Source of the DNA: Fen-1077 sp050014355
GTDB lineage: Bacteria; Chloroflexota; Dehalococcoidia; Dehalococcoidales; RBG-16-60-22
DNA: 58,743 nucleotides
Assembly (NCBI GenBank): GCA_050014355.1
Contig: JBEKDL010000001.1
Location: 1-58,743, forward strand
Direction of reading: 5' to 3'
The notes below the pieces were generated by a model. The model saw only the letters and a program-made list of their open reading frames with translations. It did not search any database and had not been told where the DNA came from. Shown here in pieces: positions 15,167 to 21,948 of this stretch. The stretch's first letter is position 1; each line of letters opens with the position of its first letter. A program made the translations under genes and the position numbers.

Positions 15167-16144
15167 CTACCCCTTTATCGGCTTCAGCCCTGCTTCCAGG
15201 CGGGCATCGTTAATGTGCAGCAAAACCGCCTTCTCCAGCGGCATACAGGAAAAGCCGAAATCATCTTGAGCGCGCTTCCCGCTTACCAGCCACGGCAGGC
15301 CGGCCTCGCCTTCAGGGTCGATTATCTGCTCTTTCCCGAAGGTGATTTTAGCGTCCGGGATATATTTTTTTACCACTCTCGCCATGTCCCGGGGACTGGT
15401 GGCCAGGCCGCCCACGTTATAGACCGGGTGGGGGGATGAAGGGGCTTTTATCAGCATTCTCGTGAATTCCGCCAGGTCGTCCGCGGAGACCAGCGAGCAG
15501 AGACCGTGGCCGTCTCCTTTCATCGAAAAAGGCCTTCCAACGGCGCATAGCGATGGCATGTCCGACCAGTATTGGGCCGGCGAACGTCCGCCATGCCCGT
15601 AGCCGATGGTCGGCCTTAGCCCTGTAAAGCTCATGCCGAACTGCCGGGAATAATCAGCGGCCATTATCTCGGCATACTTTTTAGACACCGCATAGGAATG
15701 GGTGGGGTTGGTCTGATTGTCCTCGGTCACCTCTCGCAGGCCGTACATCGCCTGCGGACCGTAAACCGTCTCCGAGCTGGCATAAATAACTCGCCCGGCG
15801 CCCATTATTTTCGCCGCCTCGAAAGCGTTGCTCATACCCAGAATATTCACCTTCGTGACCAGCCGCGGGTCAACAGGCACGTCTTGAGCGACCATGATAA
15901 AAGCCCAGTTGATGACCCGGTCTATGGCATGCTGCTTCATCGCGTTCAGAATATCTTCGATTTGTGATACGTCGCCGCGAACAAATTCGAACCTGCTTCT
16001 GTATTTAGAGATGGACTTCTGGAACCATTCCACCGGTGGGGCCAGGTCCATGGATACCACACCGGATATTTCTTTATCCCGCAACAGGTAAAGACATGTC
16101 TTGCGCCCGAAAAGCCCGCTGCCCCCCAGGACCAGCACTTTCAT
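15167..16144 (-). CDS. NAD-dependent epimerase/dehydratase (extended SDR)
   Basis: A 325-residue extended short-chain dehydrogenase. The Rossmann motif is VLGGSGLFGRKT, and the catalytic Tyr-Lys pair is YAVSK. ATG at 16144 is chosen because GGAGGGAGAGA lies directly upstream and the Rossmann strand starts at residue 2; the frame stays open upstream without meaning. Sequence is closest in style to UDP-glucose 4-epimerase-like or dihydroflavonol-reductase-like enzymes, with a substrate region (RPTIGYGHGGRS) I cannot assign. Probably monocistronic. Confidence 0.85.
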   Translation of the reverse strand: MKVLVLGGSGLFGRKTCLYLLRDKEISGVVSMDLAPPVEWFQKSISKYRSRFEFVRGDVSQIEDILNAMKQHAIDRVINWAFIMVAQDVPVDPRLVTKVNILGMSNAFEAAKIMGAGRVIYASSETVYGPQAMYGLREVTEDNQTNPTHSYAVSKKYAEIMAADYSRQFGMSFTGLRPTIGYGHGGRSPAQYWSDMPSLCAVGRPFSMKGDGHGLCSLVSADDLAEFTRMLIKAPSSPHPVYNVGGLATSPRDMARVVKKYIPDAKITFGKEQIIDPEGEAGLPWLVSGKRAQDDFGFSCMPLEKAVLLHINDARLEAGLKPIKG

Positions 16145-16269
16145 TCTCTCCCTCCTGCCCGATTCTCTCCCAGACAATATATAGTTATCCCTTGCCCGTG
16201 TCAATTTGATGCAACTGGGGTGAAAGCGCACGCGATAAAAGAAAAGGCTTGCCGATTCAACCGGGGAAA

Positions 16270-16947
16270 TCAATTGGCGTAAAAATGCTCGTGGGAATAA
16301 AGCGCCCTGGAATTTACCAGGCAGCCGGGTGGGGATTTTATTTTTACTTTTATCAGGGGTTTTATTTGAGGCGCCGCTGTAATTTGAGGGATTTTGTTCT
16401 CCAGCTCGTCCCTGGCCTGTAACACGAGAACTGTCCGTTTTTCGAGTTCCTTGACTGCTCTCTCTACACGGGAGACTTCCCCCACGGCCCTTTCTTTTTC
16501 GAGGGTCTGTGACAGCCGATGTAATATCCGGTTTTGTTCCGCGGTGCTGGTCCTAAGCGCCTGCGATGCTTCCGAGAGCCCCACGATAGCCCGGTTATGG
16601 CTGGCCATGTGGCCGGCGTATTCCTGCATCGCACTGGCAAAGCTATCCAGGGCTTTTTCCGTGCGTTCTATCCGTGCCGAGAGGTCCAGGTTGCCGCGCT
16701 GACTTTCCTCGATGATAGGAGCAGTAAACTCGCGGTAATTCCGCTTCAGCCTGCCTGTGACATACCTTGAGTAGAGGAGTACCGCCAGCAGGATAATTAC
16801 AATAGCTAAAAGAACGGCGCCTGCCGGGCTATATAAAAAGTCCTGGGCGCGCCCGAAAAAAGTTGCCCGGTAATCAAGGCCCCGGATGTTTTGAAATTTT
16901 ACCGGGAAGGGGCTGATTATAAATAGCGTTAACAATACCTGTTTCAT
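16270..16947 (-). CDS. Membrane-anchored coiled-coil protein, function unknown
   Basis: A 225-residue product. ATG at 16947 has AGAGGTGTT just upstream. Residues 1-14 are hydrophobic, a second stronger membrane span lies at about 40-62 (AGAVLLAIVIILLAVLLYS), and most of the rest is a heptad-like helix rich in Glu, Arg, Ala and Leu (about 85-180), followed by a Pro/Lys tail. Methyl-accepting or RmuC-like proteins look superficially similar, but no diagnostic motif is present. No function assigned. Confidence 0.6.
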   Translation of the reverse strand: MKQVLLTLFIISPFPVKFQNIRGLDYRATFFGRAQDFLYSPAGAVLLAIVIILLAVLLYSRYVTGRLKRNYREFTAPIIEESQRGNLDLSARIERTEKALDSFASAMQEYAGHMASHNRAIVGLSEASQALRTSTAEQNRILHRLSQTLEKERAVGEVSRVERAVKELEKRTVLVLQARDELENKIPQITAAPQIKPLIKVKIKSPPGCLVNSRALYSHEHFYAN

Positions 16948-17069
16948 AACACCTCTAATAAGCCCCGCGGTCCTTATTACACGCAAAAAACAGCACGGAG
17001 AGTTCAAGCTTAATTTCTTGAAACAGCTCCGGCGTTAATTAAACTGTTTTAAAATAGTTTTGATAGTAA

Positions 17070-17091
17070 AGGGGGGCGTACCGACGCCCCC
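17070..17091. terminator. GC-rich hairpin downstream of the desulforedoxin-like gene
   Basis: GGGGGGCGT (17070-17078) pairs with ACGCCCCCC (17083-17091). On the minus strand it is followed by CTTTACTATC, only weakly T-rich, so it is a probable but not perfect terminator for the minus-strand gene ending at 17108. Confidence 0.6.
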
Positions 17092-17107
17092 CAAACGTGA
17101 GAACCCA

Positions 17108-17305
17108 CTATTTCGCCTTGACTCTGGCTTTTTTCTCCTTCATGGGTTCGCCACAACAAAGGATTTCGTGCGCTTCGATGCAGCCGCATTCTTCATCGAC
17201 TATCAGCGATAGCCCGCATACATCACACATGTAGCTATCACCTTTGGCGGCAACTTTCTTCCGTGGCGCGGCCTTCTTTACCGTGGTACTTTTCTTTTCA
17301 GCCAT
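17108..17305 (-). CDS. Desulforedoxin-like small iron/zinc protein
   Basis: A 65-residue protein: a Lys/Ala-rich N-terminal tail, then a domain with CDVCG, CGC and CCGEPM. The CxxCG plus CCGxPM pairing is the desulforedoxin / N-terminal desulfoferrodoxin signature, so a single Fe(SCys)4 centre is likely. An extra Cys pair (EECGC) sits between. ATG at 17305 is supported by AAAGGAGGTCAT. Such proteins serve in electron transfer or oxygen defence in anaerobes. It is transcribed away from the phased repeat array upstream. Confidence 0.78.
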   Translation of the reverse strand: MAEKKSTTVKKAAPRKKVAAKGDSYMCDVCGLSLIVDEECGCIEAHEILCCGEPMKEKKARVKAK

Positions 17306-17440
17306 ATGACCTCCTTTTATTTCTTGGCCTGACAACCGCATCTTATCACCACGGTTATTGAAAAATTATAAATAAATCCGCGTAAAAGTTACAAATTTAT
17401 TGCGTTTTTTTAAGGTCTATTTCAACCGTATTGAAAGAAA

Positions 17441-17526
17441 GTTGGAATTTGGTTAGAACTATGTTAGAATTTGTTGGAATTTTGGTATTAGTATGGTTAG
17501 AATAAGTTAGAAAACGTTAAGAATAG
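17441..17526. repeat. Helically phased direct-repeat array (GTTRGAAT)
   Basis: Eight units starting at 17441, 17452, 17463, 17473, 17484 (degenerate), 17496, 17506 and 17516 read GTTRGAAT or close variants, spaced 10-12 bp. The period equals one DNA turn, so all copies face the same side. The array lies between the desulforedoxin-like gene (minus) and the GH12-like gene (plus), 44 bp from the latter's ATG. It could be a cooperative operator or a curved-DNA element. Confidence 0.8.
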
Positions 17527-17569
17527 AGTACTTTTAATTCACAGATTTAATTTCCGGCGGCAGTGGAAT

Positions 17570-18337
17570 ATGAATAATAATAAAAAATTCAGTTTTAAAA
17601 TACGCAGAAAGATATTAGTCTTCTGTGCCGTGACAGCTTTAGCTCTTACCCTATGGCCCGTGCACCTTTCTAAAACCGACGCCGCGGTGCTGGCAAGCGT
17701 CTCTCCGCTGGCTGTAACAGTGCGGAATCTCTGGGGAGCGCCAAAAGGTGAGGCCGTTGATGCAACACTCTATCGCTCGGACAGCGCGCTGGGCTGGAAC
17801 TGGAGCCGGTTAAATCCACTGAAACAACGAGGCTTGACTTACGTCCAGCCGATATATCCCAGCGCCAGAATCGTTTTAAAAACGCCGGCAGCCGTGGGCG
17901 CCATTCAGTCTTTCAACCTCTTTGCCGAATATGACTACAAGCAGAAACCGACAGGCTCTTATAACCTGGCTTTCGATGTTTTCTTGCGGGAAAAGGGGAC
18001 AGCCACGGACAACCGGAAATCAGAAATAATGGTCTGGCTGGACTGGACTTTGCCGCAACCAGCCTCATCATATAAAGGTGTTGTTTCCGATGGCAGCAAC
18101 ACGTTTGACGACTATTCGTGGACGAAGAGCAACGGCTTTGATTATCACTCGTTTCTTGTAAAACCCAAATCGTCATCCACGGCCCGGGCGATTAACCTGA
18201 AAGCTTTAATCGAACGGATTAAACCGGATAAGGACTGGTACATCTCGGAGGTGGAGCTGGGTACAGAGGTATGGAACGGCGCGGGCGCTGTTGAGCTTAC
18301 AAGCTTTTACCTGGAATTGAACGGGGAAACACTTTAG
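17570..18337 (+). CDS. Secreted GH12-like protein
   Basis: A 255-residue exported protein with a basic N-terminus and hydrophobic signal segment (about 14-30). The mature part resembles the beta-jelly-roll of glycoside hydrolase family 12: SEIMVWLDW contains the likely nucleophile Glu152, and VELGTEVWNGAG contains the likely acid/base Glu233, followed by a closing strand SFYLELNG. Both catalytic positions are present, so beta-glucan or xyloglucan hydrolysis is possible, though substrate residues cannot be judged. Start ATG 17570 lacks a clear Shine-Dalgarno. Terminator follows. Confidence 0.72.
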   Translation: MNNNKKFSFKIRRKILVFCAVTALALTLWPVHLSKTDAAVLASVSPLAVTVRNLWGAPKGEAVDATLYRSDSALGWNWSRLNPLKQRGLTYVQPIYPSARIVLKTPAAVGAIQSFNLFAEYDYKQKPTGSYNLAFDVFLREKGTATDNRKSEIMVWLDWTLPQPASSYKGVVSDGSNTFDDYSWTKSNGFDYHSFLVKPKSSSTARAINLKALIERIKPDKDWYISEVELGTEVWNGAGAVELTSFYLELNGETL

Positions 18338-18356
18338 GAAACCTGGTATAAAAAGA

Positions 18357-18400
18357 ATTCCCCCCTTCCGGAAAATGCATCGGAGGGGGGAATATTGTTT
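18357..18400. terminator. Bidirectional terminator between convergent genes
   Basis: TTCCCCCCTTCCG (18358-18370) pairs with CGGAGGGGGGAA (18381-18392), followed on the plus strand by TATTGTTT and on the minus strand by TTTTTAT. It separates the GH12-like gene from the minus-strand glycan operon. Confidence 0.85.
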
Positions 18401-18421
18401 AAGATGGCCTGATAGTATATC

Positions 18422-18877
18422 CTATGTCGTTGCCCAGGCAGTCCTGGCAAGGACCTTGTTCTTTTGTTCGCCAGACTTGTTCACGAGCCAGGAGCTGGAC
18501 TGTATTTTGCCCCCGCCCACGCCGTAGACAATCTTGCAGCCGATTCTCTGACAGATTTCTTTTTCGGTTGGCGGCATATTGCCCTCGGTGCGGTCGCCGC
18601 CCTTGGCGAAAATGTCCGGACTGTAACGTTCGAGAGATTGAGTGCTGGACAGGTCCGGGTCGATGTTTGGCAATACCATATCCACGCCGCTTATTCTCAT
18701 CAGGATTTCTTTTCTCTCATGGTAAGGCATGAAGACATAGCCCTTTTTCATTATCAACTGGTCGTCCCGCGTCAATATGATCATCACGCTATCGCCGAGT
18801 TCCCTGGCCTCCTGGATGCTGCGCAGGTGGCCGACGTGTATGGGGTCGAAACCGCCGCTTACCGCTACGATAATCAT
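18422..18877 (-). CDS. Cytidylyltransferase-like nucleotidyltransferase
   Basis: A 151-residue protein of the HxGH nucleotidyltransferase superfamily. The N-terminal motif GGFDPIHVGHLRSI contains the HVGH active site, and MPYHERKEILMRI with AKGGDR match the sugar-phosphate/glycerol-phosphate branch (RfaE C-terminal or TagD-like). It should make an ADP- or CDP-activated sugar or polyol. The start overlaps the upstream glycosyltransferase stop by 4 bp, so the pair is co-translated. An extended C-terminus (about 125-151) is not typical. Confidence 0.85.
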   Translation of the reverse strand: MIIVAVSGGFDPIHVGHLRSIQEARELGDSVMIILTRDDQLIMKKGYVFMPYHERKEILMRISGVDMVLPNIDPDLSSTQSLERYSPDIFAKGGDRTEGNMPPTEKEICQRIGCKIVYGVGGGKIQSSSWLVNKSGEQKNKVLARTAWATT

Positions 18878-20121
18878 GAGCCGACTCCAGTTAATTGTTT
18901 GTTTTCCTTCTCCACCGACGCGTCACCACCCCCGCTTTTATCAGTCACTTCAAAGACCTTTGGGGGGTTGATAAACGATAAGATTGTTGGCACTGTACAG
19001 ATAAACTCGATGACAGGGGATAATACGAACAGGCCAGCATGATACCCTATTTTTTTGATCCAGCTGCTCGGCGTATATTTCAGCTGCCAGTAAAGGCCAA
19101 GCTGATAACGGGCAAGCCATAGTACTCCGGCCAATGATACTCCTCCCAGGGAAAGGAAACCCACCGTTGTTGGTATGAGTTCTTTAGGGAATATGTGGTT
19201 GAGTGCGCCTATCGGGATAAACATAGTTAAGATGAATCCTAGGAACCAGGCGGTATAACTGTATAAGCGGTACCATAGGTCGTTAAAGCGGATATGTTTC
19301 AGCATTAAGATGCCACCCCAGTACCAGCGTTTCCTTTGCTTGATAGCAGCACCGGCGGTCTTAGGTGGTTTCTCCAGAGTTAAGCCGCCATGCCAGCCGA
19401 ACACCTTGCCACACCGCTTGGAGACTTCATAGGCGAACCGGGTGTCCTCGCTATATTTGACATTTTCGAAATCCCAGCCGATTTTATGTTCTACGTCAGT
19501 GCGTATCAACATATTTGAGCCGTTCATCCAGTAAACACCAGAGGTCTCCAGCTGGCGCTTTACCCAGAAATAGGTCCAGCATCGCTGTGCCTCAACGAAG
19601 AATGTCAGCAGGTTACCATCGTAAGGGAAGACCGTCGGGCCATCAGCCACCGGGTTACCGTTCTTTTTGATGTACTTGAGGATGCTGGGCACTGTTTGCG
19701 CCGTAATTTGAGCGTCTTCATCAAGGTGAAGTGTCCAGACATCGGGTGAGTTCGGCGTAAACTCCAGCGCATAGTTAAGCGCTCTTGCCTTGAACTTGGA
19801 ATGACAAACATAATCTTCAGGTACGATGAGGTGTTCGGCCCCTTCAAGTTCCCCGTCTTTATCCGCGAGGACTTTTATCTCATAATTCGTGAACCCACAT
19901 TTATAGCATGAAGCGATGATAGACTGCACTGATCCGTTCAGCAGGCCGGTAATCTTCCTGGCAGTGATGAGAAATATTATTCTGGGGTGAGGATTGTCCG
20001 GCATCAGGTAATGTTTGGGGATATACGTCTTCCATCCTCTGATGAGATAGTACCAGGAGAGCACCACTGCCGGTGCGATGATTATCCAAATAATTTCATA
20101 AGCTGTCAAATGTAGATGCAT
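18874..20121 (-). CDS. Membrane family-2 glycosyltransferase
   Basis: A 415-residue membrane glycosyltransferase. A hydrophobic helix at 10-26 precedes the cytoplasmic GT-A domain with the metal-binding LHLDEDAQI (DxD type) and the QRKRW motif (KQRKRWYWGG) typical of processive cellulose/hyaluronan-synthase-like enzymes; three or four membrane spans follow. The acceptor and product are unknown. It lies between a sugar-nucleotide dehydrogenase and a nucleotidyltransferase on one minus-strand transcript, so a uronic-acid-containing polymer is a reasonable guess. A GGAGGAAAAAA ribosome site precedes the ATG. Confidence 0.88.
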   Translation of the reverse strand: MHLHLTAYEIIWIIIAPAVVLSWYYLIRGWKTYIPKHYLMPDNPHPRIIFLITARKITGLLNGSVQSIIASCYKCGFTNYEIKVLADKDGELEGAEHLIVPEDYVCHSKFKARALNYALEFTPNSPDVWTLHLDEDAQITAQTVPSILKYIKKNGNPVADGPTVFPYDGNLLTFFVEAQRCWTYFWVKRQLETSGVYWMNGSNMLIRTDVEHKIGWDFENVKYSEDTRFAYEVSKRCGKVFGWHGGLTLEKPPKTAGAAIKQRKRWYWGGILMLKHIRFNDLWYRLYSYTAWFLGFILTMFIPIGALNHIFPKELIPTTVGFLSLGGVSLAGVLWLARYQLGLYWQLKYTPSSWIKKIGYHAGLFVLSPVIEFICTVPTILSFINPPKVFEVTDKSGGGDASVEKENKQLTGVGS

Positions 20122-20149
20122 TTTTTCCTCCTTATTTTTCTAGTTTATC

Positions 20150-20941
20150 TTAAGCTTTCAGAGACTTTTGAGATTGTTCCGGCCGGTGAGCGTTTATCAC
20201 TTCAAGCTCGGTGTTGACTTCTTTTATGGTCTCGAATAGCTTGACAATTAATCCCTTGGAGCGGCACAGGTCCAGGAGCTGGTTGAGGTCCTTGGGCAGG
20301 CATTTGCCGCCGAAAGGCTTACCGAAAAAGGCGGTCCCGTATTCGCTGACCCGCTTATCGTTTTTAACGATGTCGGCAATCTCCTTTGTGTCCAGATTCA
20401 GGACTTTACATATTTTATCTACCTCATTCCAGAATGTAATCAGAGTAACTAAATAGTTATTCAGCACGAGCTTGGCCATTTCGCTGGTGTTCGCTTTGGT
20501 GCGGATAATTTCCGCGCCCAGCGGTTTATAGAGCTCGGCCATAGCGTCGCCGTGCTCTTTACAGCACTCCCCGATAACCACGAACTTCTGGTTCAAAGCG
20601 TCCTCGACGGCCGTTTTCTCGCGGAGAAATTCCGGATTGTGACAGATGTGGACACCGTGTTTCTGCATGGCCGCCTGGGTTGTGCCCGGTGGTACGGTGC
20701 TCTTGATAACGTAGGGATTGTGTACCTTGCTGGTTACCAGATTCTCGATGACATCCGGAACGACCTTTTCAGGGGGGCAGATAAAAGTTAAATCGGCGTT
20801 CTTCACGGGTTTATCCGTTATAGGTATGTCCGTGAAATTCCCCGGTTTGACATCGCAGCCGGTGACCTTGTGCCCCAGCTTCTGCATCACCTTAGCCTGG
20901 GCTTTACCTACCACTCCCATACCTATAATCTGTATGTGCAT
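20150..20941 (-). CDS. Short UDP/GDP-sugar dehydrogenase-like protein
   Basis: A 263-residue protein of the UDP-glucose/GDP-mannose dehydrogenase family. NAD motif GMGVVG at 7-12, the central-domain Lys158 (SEMAKLVLNNY) and catalytic Cys214 (GGKCLPKD) are present. However, it stops soon after the central domain and lacks the C-terminal UDP-binding domain that brings family members to about 400 residues. The start ATG at 20941 has AAGGAGAGGTAAAA upstream. It may be a truncated enzyme, or a dehydrogenase whose substrate site is completed by another subunit. Confidence 0.82.
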   Translation of the reverse strand: MHIQIIGMGVVGKAQAKVMQKLGHKVTGCDVKPGNFTDIPITDKPVKNADLTFICPPEKVVPDVIENLVTSKVHNPYVIKSTVPPGTTQAAMQKHGVHICHNPEFLREKTAVEDALNQKFVVIGECCKEHGDAMAELYKPLGAEIIRTKANTSEMAKLVLNNYLVTLITFWNEVDKICKVLNLDTKEIADIVKNDKRVSEYGTAFFGKPFGGKCLPKDLNQLLDLCRSKGLIVKLFETIKEVNTELEVINAHRPEQSQKSLKA

Positions 20942-21418
20942 TTTTACCTCTCCTTGCTCTAGATTTGGAAGTTTCAAATTTCTTTCATTTATCTTTCGTG
21001 GATTTTTCATACCTTTTGATAATAATTTGCCCGGTAAAGAGCGTCAAGGGGGTAAACCTAACTTATCCTCCCAACTTAGTACTTTATTCCTATTACTTTT
21101 ACGGCCCGGGGATAGTACTAAAACAGTACTAAATGGTTAGCGATATGGCCGGGTCAGGTCAGGTTCCATGTAAATATTTAAGCGTCAGGCCGGTTATTTT
21201 TTGGTATAAAAACGGTTTGAGAAAGGTATGAAATGAAAGTTCTATGAAAAAACTATGCAAGAAGACAAAATATATTTGTTTCTATGGAACATGGTCTCCG
21301 GGCGCGATGAGGGCAGGCAGCTATGTCAGGTGATGACCAGCCAAGGAATTTAAAGGTACTGTTTGTATTTGGTTGCTAGTTGACATCTTTATTGAATAAT
21401 ATTATTAGGAGCGTTAAT
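20942..21418. other. Non-coding region with AGTACT repeats
   Basis: No convincing gene in 477 bp. It contains three AGTACT palindromes at 21078, 21114 and 21125; the last two sit in direct repeats AGTACTAAA 11 bp apart, one helical turn, upstream of the minus-strand dehydrogenase. This looks like a regulator site. A short duplication GGTCAGGTCAGG occurs at about 21153-21165. I see no other structure. Confidence 0.4.
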
Positions 21419-21586
21419 ATGACAACAGGCACAAAAAAGGACAAATTTTACTTACAAGATTTAGCTGACCTATTTTTGAAAGAAGACCTTGAATTTATTA
21501 CTAAAGTTAAAACCCCTTCTGCTCTAATTGCGCCTGAATTCGTTGATTGTTCTGGGAAATCGTTGCCAATAAAGCCTGAGCACTAG
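21419..21586 (+). CDS. Possible small ORF, antisense-overlapping its neighbour
   Basis: A 55-residue frame with a good ribosome site (TAGGAGCG, 8 bp before ATG 21419) and upstream TTGACA. Its last 80 bp overlap, on the opposite strand, the 3' end of the gene at 21507-21758. The product is acidic-to-neutral with LQDLADLFLKEDLEF. No family recognised. Either a real convergent overlapping gene or a chance frame. Confidence 0.35.
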   Translation: MTTGTKKDKFYLQDLADLFLKEDLEFITKVKTPSALIAPEFVDCSGKSLPIKPEH

Positions 21587-21758
21587 CTAAAAGCCTTCTT
21601 TCTGCATTCGCTTGAACAAAAGCCTCTCTTTCGGAATAACCTCCTTTCATCAATGTCTTTACTTCATTGCTTTGGGATTTCTGTAACCCATCATGGATAG
21701 ATTTAAACTGCTCTTCGAAATAATCAATTAGCCCTTTTTTGGTTAACCCGATTGCCAT
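21507..21758 (-). CDS. Small helical protein, function unknown
   Basis: An 83-residue product, largely alpha-helical by composition (Ala, Gln, Glu, Lys). ATG at 21758 is preceded by AAAGGAGTGTGACTA, a good ribosome site, and by a promoter at 21788-21816. No Cys and no membrane span; the C-terminal half (AERRLLASAQALLATISQ) could form an amphipathic coiled coil. No family recognised. Confidence 0.6.
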   Translation of the reverse strand: MAIGLTKKGLIDYFEEQFKSIHDGLQKSQSNEVKTLMKGGYSEREAFVQANAERRLLASAQALLATISQNNQRIQAQLEQKGF

Positions 21759-21787
21759 TAGTCACACTCCTTTCCAATTCTGGCAAG

Positions 21788-21816
21788 ATTATAGCACTCT
21801 AGTTGACATATTGAAA
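21788..21816 (-). promoter_or_regulatory. Promoter for the 83-residue protein
   Basis: On the minus strand, TTTCAA (21811-21816) and a perfect TATAAT (21788-21793) are 17 bp apart, 30 bp upstream of the ATG. Confidence 0.5.
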
Positions 21817-21948
21817 TTGTAAAGTCGAAATCTCAAAAACAACCAAAACCAAAGAGAACCAATTTAAAGCTTGCTTGCCTGCCGATAGTCAATATGTCAT
21901 AATGAGTTTAAGTTTTTAGGTAAATCAAACCCACTAGACAATGAGAAA

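Noticed and set aside
17441..17526. CRISPR array
   Set aside because: Units of 7-8 bp with 10-12 bp period have no spacers of CRISPR length, and no cas genes are nearby.
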